Of a stretch of DNA of 51,396 bases, positions 34,293 through 42,204 are shown one piece after another. The notes under the pieces are model-generated. The model worked only from the letters and a program-made list of their open reading frames with translations, searched no databases and had not been told where the DNA came from. The position numbers and the translations under genes are program-made. Origin of the DNA: Clostridia bacterium (lineage in GTDB: Bacteria; Bacillota; Clostridia; TANB77; CAG-508); assembly GCA_017625035.1 (NCBI GenBank), contig JAGALX010000035.1, positions 1 through 51,396 on the forward strand, given 5' to 3'. Each line of letters starts with the position of its first letter. Within the stretch, counting starts at the first letter, position 1.

Positions 34293-34842
34293 ATTTATAA
34301 CATTTATAATATGTACGATATTAATATTTTTTATAAAGGATTTTAAAATAATTGGATTATTATTTGTAGCAACTTTAATTTTAGCTATAATTTTAAAGTT
34401 AGAGCTAAAAAATATATGCAACAATTTAAAAATATTATTACCATTTGTATTATTTACTTGCATAATAAATATTATATTTTCAGGGATATATGAAGGTTTT
34501 TTGATTGGAACAAGGATGATTATTTGTTATAATATTACGTATATATATTCTAAAACTAGTACGGTTATTCAAATATCAGAAACTATACAAAAACTTTGCT
34601 ATCCATTAAAATTTTTTAAAGTTGATATAAATAATATAGGAATAATGATATCAATTTCGATTTGTATGATACCAGTTTTAAAAAATGAAATATATACTGC
34701 AATAAGTGCAATGAAAGTTAAGGGAAAAAAAATCGGCGTAAAGTCGATGATGATTATTATGAAACCAATATTAATTTCTATTTTTAATAAAACTAGAGAA
34801 ATGGAAACAACTTTAATTGCTAAAGCATATAGGCAGCTTTAA
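34276..34842 (+). CDS. ecfT: ECF transporter T component, short form
   Basis: 188 residues, shorter than the usual ~260. Hydrophobic segments lie at about 5-35, 55-80 and 115-140. The coupling helices carry SAMKVKGKK and the C-terminal REMETTLIAKAYRQL, the positions of the two A-R-G-like motifs that contact the ATPases. It links the S component FolT with the ATPase. It overlaps ecfA by 17 bases, indicating tight coupling. Confidence 0.8.
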   Translation: MKNIIKFITFIICTILIFFIKDFKIIGLLFVATLILAIILKLELKNICNNLKILLPFVLFTCIINIIFSGIYEGFLIGTRMIICYNITYIYSKTSTVIQISETIQKLCYPLKFFKVDINNIGIMISISICMIPVLKNEIYTAISAMKVKGKKIGVKSMMIIMKPILISIFNKTREMETTLIAKAYRQL

Positions 34843-34942
34843 TGTAAAGAAGTTATGTTTGAAATATTTCATAATGCTAAAAATAAATATGAAAGGAGCG
34901 TATGGTGTATTTAAGTTATTAAATATATCATACAAGCAAATA

Positions 34943-35599
34943 ATGAATAAAAAAACAATAAAAGTTTTAATAATAAGTGTACTTATAAGTATTCCTATTA
35001 CAATTCTACTATATAAATTAAATATTATTCCACACAAACAATATAACAATAGTAATTTTAATATCGAAACATATATAAGTAATGTAGACAAAGATAATGA
35101 CGGAATAGATGACCAAACAGATATATTAAATAATGTAAAAAAATATATTGAAACTAAACCAAAATATAAAAGTCAATATTATTCATCAGGTTATTCTAAT
35201 GATGAATATGGAGTTTGTACAGATGTGGTCGCATTTGGGTTAAAGGATGCGGGATATGATTTAATGGAATTAGTAAATAAAGATATTATAAATAGTAAAG
35301 AAAATTATAATATAGAAGTCATAGACAAAAACATAGATTTTAGAAGAGTTAGAAATCTAGATTTATATTTTAAAAATAATCATATTTCACTAACAACAGA
35401 TTTATCAAAAATAGAAGAATGGCAAGGTGGAGATATAATAGTTTTTAAAGATCATATAGGAGTTATATCTGATAAAAGAAATAAAAGAGGAGTACCATTT
35501 TTAATACATCATGCAAACCCGATGCAGGTGAATTATGAAGAAGATATTTTGGAATTGTATGAAAAGGGTTATATTATCGGGCATTATAGAATTAGTTAG
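34943..35599 (+). CDS. DUF1287 protein, membrane-anchored
   Basis: 218 residues from ATG 34943, which gives a Lys-rich start followed by one membrane segment (about 7-27); the open frame begins earlier (34817), and an AAGGAG at about 34893 is badly placed for every in-frame start, so the start is uncertain. The core has GVCTDVVAFGLKDAGYDL with the likely catalytic Cys, WQGGDIIVFKDHIGVISD and FLIHHANP, matching DUF1287 (NlpC/P60-like fold). An extracellular peptidase or amidase role on the wall is plausible. It is probably the last gene of the folate operon by position only. Confidence 0.75.
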   Translation: MNKKTIKVLIISVLISIPITILLYKLNIIPHKQYNNSNFNIETYISNVDKDNDGIDDQTDILNNVKKYIETKPKYKSQYYSSGYSNDEYGVCTDVVAFGLKDAGYDLMELVNKDIINSKENYNIEVIDKNIDFRRVRNLDLYFKNNHISLTTDLSKIEEWQGGDIIVFKDHIGVISDKRNKRGVPFLIHHANPMQVNYEEDILELYEKGYIIGHYRIS

Positions 35600-35616
35600 T
35601 GATTGAAAATCTATGA

Positions 35617-35730
35617 TTAAATATAGAAACAGGTAAGTCATTAGGAATGAATGGACATATATTGAATTTTGAAAAATATGGAGTAACTGAGCTTGTAAAA
35701 GATTTAGAAGAAAATGGGATTAAAATATAA
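35617..35730 (+). pseudogene. Short C-terminal gene remnant
   Basis: A 37-codon open stretch without start or ribosome binding site reads ETGKSLGMNGHILNFEKYG and ends LVKDLEENGIKI. It looks like the tail of a larger enzyme; family not recognised. Confidence 0.4.
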
Positions 35731-35738
35731 AATTATAG

Positions 35739-35776
35739 AAAAAATATGTAGGTGAAAATGCTTACATATTTTTTAT
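35739..35776 (+). terminator. Intrinsic terminator before the RhuM-Fic gene
   Basis: AAAAAATATGTA (from 35739) pairs with TACATATTTTTT (to about 35775), with further T residues downstream. Confidence 0.75.
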
Positions 35777-35783
35777 TTTATTC

Positions 35784-35812
35784 TTGACAACTGTCTAAAA
35801 ATATTATAAAAT
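35784..35812 (+). promoter_or_regulatory. Promoter of the RhuM-Fic gene
   Basis: TTGACA at 35784-35789, 17-base spacer, TAAAAT at 35807-35812. A leader of about 90 bases follows with no obvious structure. Confidence 0.7.
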
Positions 35813-35908
35813 ACAAACAAAGGTTCGAAAAATAGCGATAATTGTAAATTAAAATATAGAAATATACCAAATAAGAACAAAAAAATTATAAAAAAAGGGA
35901 GTGTTCTT

Positions 35909-36859
35909 ATGAAAGAAAAGAAAAATGAAATTATTTTATTTGAAAACCAAGATGTAAAATTGGAAGTTAGTATGAAGGATGAAACAGTATGGTTAAATCT
36001 TGATCAAATGGCAGAGCTATTCAAAAGAGACAAATCTGTTATATCTAGACATATTAGAAATATTTTTTCAGAAGAAGAATTAGATAGAAATTCAGTTGTT
36101 GCAAATTTTGCAACAACTGCTTCAGACGGAAAAATATATAAAGTAGATTATTATAATTTAGACGTTGTTATATCTGTAGGGTATAGAGTAAAATCAAAAG
36201 AAGGAACTAAATTTAGAATATGGGCAAATAAAATATTAAAAGATTATATGTTAAAAGGTTATGCAATTAATCAAAAAAGATTAGAATATCTAGAAAAAAC
36301 AATAAAACTAATAGACATAGCAAATCGCATAGACGAAAGACTTGAAAACAACGATGCCAAAGAAATACTAAAAGTAATTGGTGAATATTCAAAAGCATTA
36401 GATTTATTAGATGATTACGATCACAAAACACTAAAAAAACCAGAAGGAAGTACTGATACAAGAAAAATACAGTATAGTGAATGCATAAATGTAATTAATA
36501 AACTCAGATTCAATGAAGAAAGTAACTTATTTGCAATAGAAAGAGAAGAAGGCTTAAAATCAATTATTGGCAACATTTATCAATCATTTGCAGGTCAAGA
36601 AATCTACAAAAGCATAGAAGCAAAAGCTGCTAATTTCTTATACTTAATAGTAAAAAATCATGTTTTTGTAGATGGAAATAAAAGAATTGCTGCAACATTA
36701 TTTATATACTTCCTAAACTTTTATGGTATTTTATATAAAGAAAATAAACAAACAATTGATAATAATACTTTAACAGCTCTTACATTATTAATAGCAGAAT
36801 CAAATCCAAAAGAAAAGGAAATAATTATAGATTTAGTAATGAATTTTTTGAATGATTAA
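35909..36859 (+). CDS. RhuM-family protein fused to a Fic/Doc domain
   Basis: 316 residues. The N-terminal part (about 5-120) is a RhuM-type domain: VWLNLDQMAELFKRDKS with a helix-turn-helix look, SRHIRNIFSEEEL, YYNLDVVISVGYRV and FRIWANKILKDYMLKGY. The C-terminal part (about 190-310) is Fic/Doc-like with HVFVDGNKRIAATLFIYFL as the active-site loop. Fic enzymes transfer AMP or phosphate to protein targets such as translation or topology factors. No antitoxin gene is adjacent. The ATG follows AAAGGGAG. Its target is unknown. Confidence 0.88.
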   Translation: MKEKKNEIILFENQDVKLEVSMKDETVWLNLDQMAELFKRDKSVISRHIRNIFSEEELDRNSVVANFATTASDGKIYKVDYYNLDVVISVGYRVKSKEGTKFRIWANKILKDYMLKGYAINQKRLEYLEKTIKLIDIANRIDERLENNDAKEILKVIGEYSKALDLLDDYDHKTLKKPEGSTDTRKIQYSECINVINKLRFNEESNLFAIEREEGLKSIIGNIYQSFAGQEIYKSIEAKAANFLYLIVKNHVFVDGNKRIAATLFIYFLNFYGILYKENKQTIDNNTLTALTLLIAESNPKEKEIIIDLVMNFLND

Positions 36860-36946
36860 ATTCTTGTAATTATGCCATTTTTACAATATGACGTAAAAAA
36901 ATGCATAACAACCCCAATATTCGGCGTAAAAAACTGCAAAAACTGG

Positions 36947-36975
36947 TTGACATATTCTACCAAAAATGTTAAAAT
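36947..36975 (+). promoter_or_regulatory. Consensus promoter of a structured RNA
   Basis: TTGACA at 36947-36952, 17-base spacer, TAAAAT at 36970-36975; start predicted near 36983, exactly where the RNA's closing stem begins. Confidence 0.8.
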
Positions 36976-36982
36976 AATCAAT

Positions 36983-37121
36983 ATTAAGAGTGTACCTAAG
37001 AAACATTCGAGCGGTACAGAATAACAAAAATGTTATTTACACAGAAGTAAGATATAAGTCTTACAGAGGAGTCTTAATAGGTTTGTAAAAAAGCCGTAAG
37101 ATTTCTTTGTAAGGCTTTTTT
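36983..37121 (+). ncRNA. Unassigned RNA with four-way junction and terminator
   Basis: Four perfect stems form a closed junction: P1 ATTAAGA/TCTTAAT (36983-36989 with 37072-37078), P2 TGTACC/GGTACA (36991-36996 with 37013-37018), P3 AATAAC/GTTATT (37020-37025 with 37032-37037), P4 GTAAGA/TCTTAC (37047-37052 with 37059-37064). Single-stranded ACACAGAA and AGAGGAG lie in the junction. An intrinsic terminator (AAAAGCC...GGCTTTTTT) ends the transcript at about 37121. The plan is that of a riboswitch or small RNA ahead of the acetyltransferase gene at 37223. I do not recognise its class. Confidence 0.7.
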
Positions 37122-37222
37122 GTATTTTTGAAATAGAAAGGGAATAAAGAATATGGAAACAATGAACATTGGGGACGTGAAAAATGTGCGCAATAGCAGA
37201 ATGTTTTTAAGGAGATGATAAA

Positions 37223-37774
37223 ATGAATGAAATAAAAAATATAGGTACTATTACACTAGAAACCGAAAGATTAATATTAAGAAGATTTAAAATAGAAGAT
37301 GCTGAAAATATGTATAAAAATTGGGCAACAGATCCAGAATGTAATAAATTTTTAAGTTGGGAATTACATAAAAATGTAGAAGAAACAAAAACTGTTATTC
37401 AAAATTGGATTAATGAATATGAAACAGGTAGTTATAACTGGGTAGTTGAATTAAAAGAAAATAAAGAAATTATAGGAAATATAAGTGCAGTACATTTTAG
37501 AAAAAAAGATTTAAATTGTGAAATAGGATATTGCTATGGTTCAAAATATTGGGGAAAAGGGTATGGAACAGAAGCACTAAAAAGAGCAATAGATTTTTTT
37601 CTAAATGAATGTAATTTGCACTTAGTAGAAGCATGTCATATTAGCGGAAATCCAGCAAGTGGAAGAGTAATGGAAAAAGCAGGAATGAAAAAAGAAGCAG
37701 TCTTAAAAGACCGTAGAATAAATAAATATACTAAAGAATTAAACGATTTGGTTATTTATTCAATAAACAATTGA
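37223..37774 (+). CDS. GNAT acetyltransferase of the RimJ/RimL type
   Basis: 183 residues. LETERLILRRFKIEDAENMY at the start, NWVVELKENKEIIGNIS, EIGYCYGSKYWGKGYGTEAL (acetyl-CoA loop) and NPASGRVMEKAGMKKEAVL are the Acetyltransf_3 signatures. It modifies an amine, often ribosomal N-termini or small molecules; substrate unknown. The ATG follows AAGGAG. The upstream structured RNA and its terminator may control it. Confidence 0.88.
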   Translation: MNEIKNIGTITLETERLILRRFKIEDAENMYKNWATDPECNKFLSWELHKNVEETKTVIQNWINEYETGSYNWVVELKENKEIIGNISAVHFRKKDLNCEIGYCYGSKYWGKGYGTEALKRAIDFFLNECNLHLVEACHISGNPASGRVMEKAGMKKEAVLKDRRINKYTKELNDLVIYSINN

Positions 37775-37864
37775 TGTGATTAAAGTTATATTAAAAAGAG
37801 AATTAAATAATGGACAACAGAAAAAATATATAATATAATACCCAAAAAAGAAAGGGTTACCATT

Positions 37865-38617
37865 ATGGAAAGAAAAGAATTATTAGAAAAAAAGGACTTT
37901 TATAACAAAAATAAAAACAGACTAACTCCAGAAACGCTAGAAAAAATAAGTAAAGCTTTCGATATTGATTTTACATACAATTCAACAACAATTGAAGGAA
38001 ACACATTAACATTAATAGAAACAAAAACATTGCTAGAAGATAAAATTGCAATAGGTGGAAAAAAATTAAGAGAAATTTATGAAGTATTAAATCATAATAA
38101 AGCATTTGACTACGTAAAAGATTGTATAGAACAAAAAGAAGAACTAGATGAAGATAAAATAAAAGATATACATGAATTATTGACAGAAAATATTATGCAA
38201 GGTGGAATTTATCGTAGTACAGATGTAATTATAACAGGAGCAAAACATACACCACCTACACCAAATGAAATGTATAAACAATTAAGATTTTTTTATACAG
38301 ATCTACAAGAAAATAAATCTAAAATGAATGCAATAGAGCTAGCTGCATGGACTCATGCAGAATTTGTAAAAATTCATCCTTTCCCAGATGGAAATGGCAG
38401 AACTTCTAGATTAATAATGAACTTTCAATTAATGAAAAAAAGCTTTTTACCAATCAGCATTAAAGCAGAAGATAGATTAGAATATTACAATGCTTTAGAT
38501 ATATATGCAACAACAGGTGATTTAAAACCTTTTATATGTTTAATCGAAAACTTAGAAGAAAATAGATTAGATGAAATAAATAGAATAATCAAGCAACAAA
38601 TCGAAAGCGAAACCTAG
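37865..38617 (+). CDS. Fic-family protein with built-in inhibitory motif
   Basis: 250 residues. An N-terminal inhibitory helix has NSTTIEGN (the S/T-x-x-x-E-G/N motif whose Glu blocks ATP binding), so it is a self-inhibited Fic protein. HPFPDGNGRTSRLIMNFQL is a complete catalytic loop for AMP transfer. Intermediate helices carry GIYRSTDVIITGAKHTPP. The inhibited state must be relieved by a change in oligomer state or ligand. It stands alone; its target is unknown. Confidence 0.9.
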   Translation: MERKELLEKKDFYNKNKNRLTPETLEKISKAFDIDFTYNSTTIEGNTLTLIETKTLLEDKIAIGGKKLREIYEVLNHNKAFDYVKDCIEQKEELDEDKIKDIHELLTENIMQGGIYRSTDVIITGAKHTPPTPNEMYKQLRFFYTDLQENKSKMNAIELAAWTHAEFVKIHPFPDGNGRTSRLIMNFQLMKKSFLPISIKAEDRLEYYNALDIYATTGDLKPFICLIENLEENRLDEINRIIKQQIESET

Positions 38618-38618
38618 A

Positions 38619-38662
38619 AATATCTTTGGCGTATTAATATACATTGTATATAATTATCTATG
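38619..38662 (+). pseudogene. Fragment of a YgjV-like gene
   Basis: About 44 bases match 40863-40905 inside the YgjV-like gene with a few substitutions and one indel. It directly follows the Fic stop codon and is not expressed as a gene. Confidence 0.6.
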
Positions 38663-38724
38663 ATGACGGTAATTTTTCTTGCCAAAAGTCAAAAGAAATC
38701 ATATAGCTTGAAAGGAGAATTATA

Positions 38725-39264
38725 ATGACAGAATATTTAGATATTTTAGACGAAAATGGAAATAAAACTGGAGAAAAAGACACAAGAGAAAATATCCATA
38801 AAAAAGGATTACTACATTCAGAAGTAGCAGCGTTTATATATACAAATTCAGGGAAAATACTATTGCAAAAAAGAGCGTCAAATAAGAAAACTTATGCAGA
38901 TATATGGTCTGTAACTGGTGGACATGTCTTATCTGGGGAAAATAATGAAGAGGCAATTATAAGAGAAATAAAAGAAGAACTCGATTTAAATATTAAAATA
39001 GAAAATATAACACTTGTTGCAACATATAAATCTAAAAGAATAAAAGATGATGTAATAAACAATAAATTTTTTAGTACATACATTGTTGAAATAAATGAAG
39101 ACGATTTTTTTAAAATAACAATTCAAACAGAAGAGCTAGAAGACGTTAAGTTATTTTCAATAGAAGAAATTGAAAATATAATAACAAGTAACGACAAAAA
39201 TTATAAATTTCCGCAAAATGCAGAAATTTCAATAAAACAAATTAAAGAAAATTTTAACAAATAA
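38725..39264 (+). CDS. Nudix hydrolase, isopentenyl-diphosphate-isomerase-like
   Basis: 179 residues. LDILDENGNKTGEKDTRENIH at the N-terminus and the Nudix box (G-x5-E-x7-REIKEELDL, from about residue 75) are typical of the IDI-like Nudix group, which is commonly annotated as NUDIX domain protein and rarely has true isomerase activity. The ATG follows AAAGGAG. It is separated by 11 bases from the HAD gene and is likely co-transcribed with it. Confidence 0.85.
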   Translation: MTEYLDILDENGNKTGEKDTRENIHKKGLLHSEVAAFIYTNSGKILLQKRASNKKTYADIWSVTGGHVLSGENNEEAIIREIKEELDLNIKIENITLVATYKSKRIKDDVINNKFFSTYIVEINEDDFFKITIQTEELEDVKLFSIEEIENIITSNDKNYKFPQNAEISIKQIKENFNK

Positions 39265-39275
39265 AGGGTGATAAA

Positions 39276-39971
39276 ATGATAATAATATATGACTTTGATG
39301 GAACATTAACTCCATATTCGCTACCACAATATGAAATTTTAACTAAAAACGGATATACTGATGAAATAATAAATAAAAGGCTCAAAAGTAAAATACAAAA
39401 AGATAATTGTACAGTATATCAAGCGTATTATGCAACATATCAAGAAATATTAAAAGAAAATAATATTGAGTTTAACAGAAAAAATGTATGTCTAGGAGCA
39501 CAAAATGTAAATCTTAATAAAGGAGTACTAGAATATTTTAAATCTTTTCAATATAAAGAAACTGGAATAAAACATTATATTGTAACTTCTGGGCTTCAAG
39601 AATATATTTATGAAACACCTATAAAAAACTATATACAAGGTGCATATGGGGTAACTTTCAAAGAAAATAATGGAATATACACAGAGCTAGATTTGTTGCT
39701 AGACGATAAAATGAAAGTTGATATAATCAAGAAGATTATGGAAGAAAATAATAATGAAACAAATATAATATATTTTGGAGATGGACTAACTGATAAAAAT
39801 GCTTTTGAATTTGTTCATTCTATAGGTGGAACCACAGTTTTTATTGCACAAGGAGAAAATCCAATTTCAAAATATAATAAAATAAATGAAAATGGAATTA
39901 TTGATGAATATTTTGAGCCAGATTATTCGAAAGATTCTAAAATAAGTAATTATATAAGAAATTTATTATAA
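39276..39971 (+). CDS. HAD-superfamily phosphatase (PSP-like, subclass IB)
   Basis: 231 residues. Motif I DFDGTLT, motif II IVTSG, motif III Lys of DDKMK, motif IV FGDGLTDKNAF. The cap is a helical insertion between motifs I and II (about 15-85), as in phosphoserine-phosphatase relatives. The substrate is unknown. The frame's stop is immediately followed by MATE-like pseudogene sequence. Confidence 0.85.
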   Translation: MIIIYDFDGTLTPYSLPQYEILTKNGYTDEIINKRLKSKIQKDNCTVYQAYYATYQEILKENNIEFNRKNVCLGAQNVNLNKGVLEYFKSFQYKETGIKHYIVTSGLQEYIYETPIKNYIQGAYGVTFKENNGIYTELDLLLDDKMKVDIIKKIMEENNNETNIIYFGDGLTDKNAFEFVHSIGGTTVFIAQGENPISKYNKINENGIIDEYFEPDYSKDSKISNYIRNLL

Positions 39972-40465
39972 GTAAAAAATATAGTTGAAAAATTATTATG
40001 TGCAATTTATTTTAGAAAACCAAAACTTATAAAAATAAGTAAAGATATATTTAAAATAAGTGGAGGGGTATTAGGTAAGTTATTAAAATTAGGTATATCT
40101 AGTTTTATAACACAAATTTCAATTGCAATAATTACAATAGTTGCAAACAATGTTGTTGGAACTATAGGTGGAGAAAATGCAACAGATGCAGGAGGTGCTT
40201 TAGGTATAGTATTTAAAATATTTGCTATAGTAATAGCTTTCTGTATAGGTGTTGCTGTAGCTGGATTGCTTTTAGGAGTTTCTTTAACTGAACAATATGT
40301 GTTAGGAGAAATTAAATCCAATTATGATATTCCAATAAATTATTGGTCAAATGATGTAGGAAGTCAGAAGTTAATTTTATTATACAATGCAAAAATGAAA
40401 TAATACCTATTGAAGTTAAAGCAGAAGAAAATCATATAACAGAAATAACTAAAATGAAGGATTAA
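39972..40465 (+). pseudogene. Chimeric remnant: MATE transporter piece joined to DUF4143 ATPase tail
   Basis: From 39972 an open frame lacking a start reads LGKLLKLGISSFITQISIA, NNVVGTIGGENATDAGGALG and VFKIFAIVIAF, a central MATE efflux-pump segment. Near 40275 it runs in frame into SLTEQYVLGEIKSN, INYWSND, the C-terminal part of a DUF4143 ATPase. A frameshift follows before VQCK-like QCKNEIIPIEVKAEEN, which ends at 40465. Two unrelated gene fragments have thus been fused by deletion. An antisense open frame here (40007-40321) is a shadow. Confidence 0.75.
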
Positions 40466-40487
40466 AAAATTACGAGGGGGATTCTTT

Positions 40488-41018
40488 TTGAATATATTTG
40501 CTCAAATTGTAGGAATTATTGCAATTTTTGTTTTTGCCATAATTCCTCATCAAAAAACAAAAAATAAAATACTAATTTTACAATTAATTTCCAGTTTATT
40601 GTATGCTATTCAATATTTTCTTTTAGGAGCTTTTTCTGCAGTTGTAACTAATATAATAGATATAATAAAAACTATTATTTTTTCTAAATATGCTAGAAAA
40701 AATAAAAAAATTCCAATGAATTATTTAATAATATATATAGTTATTATTATTGTATCTGGAATATTTACAATAAATAGTTTTTTTAGTGTTTTCCCAATCG
40801 TAGGAGCTATTTTATTTGCTTATGCTGCATGGCAAGATAATTTGAAAATATTTAGAATTATGAATATCTTTGGCATATTAATATACACTGTATATAATTT
40901 CTATGTAGGAGCATATGTAAGCTTTTTTGGAAATATAGTTCAGCTAATTTCTTCTGTTGTTGCTGTTATACGTTTAGATATAAAAAAGTGTTGTGAGATG
41001 GATAATCATTTAGCTTAA
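40488..41018 (+). CDS. YgjV-family inner-membrane protein
   Basis: 176 residues, about six membrane segments with a central basic loop KYARKNKKIPMN. AQIVGIIAIFVFAIIPHQKTK, LISSLLYAIQYFLLGAFSA and YAAWQDNLKIFRIMN match the YgjV (Imp_YgjV) family of unknown function. I use the TTG at 40488, behind GAGGGGG with suitable spacing. A fragment of a second copy lies at 38619. Confidence 0.8.
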   Translation: MNIFAQIVGIIAIFVFAIIPHQKTKNKILILQLISSLLYAIQYFLLGAFSAVVTNIIDIIKTIIFSKYARKNKKIPMNYLIIYIVIIIVSGIFTINSFFSVFPIVGAILFAYAAWQDNLKIFRIMNIFGILIYTVYNFYVGAYVSFFGNIVQLISSVVAVIRLDIKKCCEMDNHLA

Positions 41019-41025
41019 TAGATAA

Positions 41026-41057
41026 TTGACAATTTATCAAGCAGATTTATAAATCTG
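41026..41057 (+). promoter_or_regulatory. Promoter overlapped by a 16-bp palindrome, upstream of the XRE regulator
   Basis: TTGACA at 41026-41031, 16-base spacer, TATAAA at 41048-41053. The perfect palindrome CAGATTTATAAATCTG covers 41042-41057, so a dimer bound there would cover the -10 box. Autoregulation by the XRE protein encoded 150 bases downstream is a reasonable inference. Confidence 0.5.
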
Positions 41058-41208
41058 TTATACTATAAAAAAACTATATAAAAGCATTTCCAATTGTTAC
41101 ATTATTATTTATGTTATAGCAAATAAGGCTTTCTTAACAATTCTCAGTTTATGTCCTGTAATTTTTTAAAAGAAAATTGTAGAATTGCTTTGTAAAGGAG
41201 TTGTTTTT

Positions 41209-41772
41209 ATGAATCAAGAAAAAATAGGAAATTTCATTTGTAGAATGAGAAAAGAAAATAATCTAACACAAGAGCAATTGGCAGAAAAATTAGGTGTAAG
41301 TAATAAATCTATATCAAGATGGGAGAACGGAAACACTATGCCTGATTATTCTATTATAGAAAATTTATGTAAAAGTCTTGGAATAACTATAAATGAATTA
41401 TTTAGTTGTGAAAAAATATCTGATGAAAAATACAAAGAAATTGCAGATAAAAATTTATTAAATGCTTTAGAAAATAGTACATTTACTTTAAAAGAAAAAA
41501 TTAAATATTATAAAAGAAAATGGTTAAAAGAACACATATTCAATATTGTACTAGGAATTATTCTTTGGATTGCAGCAATGCTAATTCTAAAAATAAAAAA
41601 CGGAGAAGAATTTATTGGATATTTTGCTGGTATGCTTGCTGTATTAATCTATTCTGTATTATATAATAAAATGATGATATATGTAGAAAAAAAAGCATAT
41701 AGCAATAATAACGGAGAAAAAGATAAAATTTCGCAGGAGAAAATAAATAATATAAACAAGCGTATTATCTAA
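41209..41772 (+). CDS. XRE-family transcription regulator with C-terminal membrane segments
   Basis: 187 residues from ATG 41209 behind AAAGGAG. The N-terminal helix-turn-helix (about 3-60) reads IGNFICRMRKENNLTQEQLA, SNKSISRWENGNTMPDYS, LGITINELF. The C-terminal part has two hydrophobic segments (about 108-128 and 135-155). Membrane-tethered XRE proteins of this type often respond to envelope conditions. It precedes a cluster of membrane proteases and may control it. Confidence 0.88.
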   Translation: MNQEKIGNFICRMRKENNLTQEQLAEKLGVSNKSISRWENGNTMPDYSIIENLCKSLGITINELFSCEKISDEKYKEIADKNLLNALENSTFTLKEKIKYYKRKWLKEHIFNIVLGIILWIAAMLILKIKNGEEFIGYFAGMLAVLIYSVLYNKMMIYVEKKAYSNNNGEKDKISQEKINNINKRII

Positions 41773-41847
41773 TATTACATGTTGTTTGGGTTACCATAGA
41801 CAGTAGTTTGTTAATAAATAATAATTTATAGAATTTGGAGGTAAAAT

Positions 41848-42126
41848 ATGGATTTTATTATTGAATTAATACTAGAGCTAGTTTGGGAGGGAAGTATAGA
41901 AGCAAGCAAAAGTAATAAAATACCAAAATATATAAGATATCCACTAATTGTAATAATCTCATTATTTTTTATTGCAGTAATAGGTTTAATATTTTTAAGT
42001 GGAGCATTAATGCTAAAAGACAATATAATTGCAGGAATAGTTATAATTTTAATTGGATTATTTATGTTAGTATTTACTATTGTTAAATTTAGAAAAACAT
42101 ATTTAATAAAAACAGAACAAAAGTAA
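41848..42126 (+). CDS. Small membrane protein, unknown
   Basis: 92 residues with two membrane segments (about 32-54 and 58-80), an N-terminal amphipathic region and a basic C-terminus. Acidic ELILELVWEGSIEASKS precedes the first segment. No family recognised. The ATG follows GGAGG. Lies between the XRE gene and the first CPBP gene. Confidence 0.6.
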   Translation: MDFIIELILELVWEGSIEASKSNKIPKYIRYPLIVIISLFFIAVIGLIFLSGALMLKDNIIAGIVIILIGLFMLVFTIVKFRKTYLIKTEQK

Positions 42127-42204
42127 TTCAAATTACAGAGGGTTAGTAATTATATTAACTACAAAATATTAATTTATAAAGAAATGATGAAAGGGGAAAT
42201 ATGT

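Noticed and set aside
40007..40321. 104-codon minus-strand open frame
   Set aside because: It is the antisense of the MATE remnant, whose plus-strand translation gives recognisable transporter motifs.
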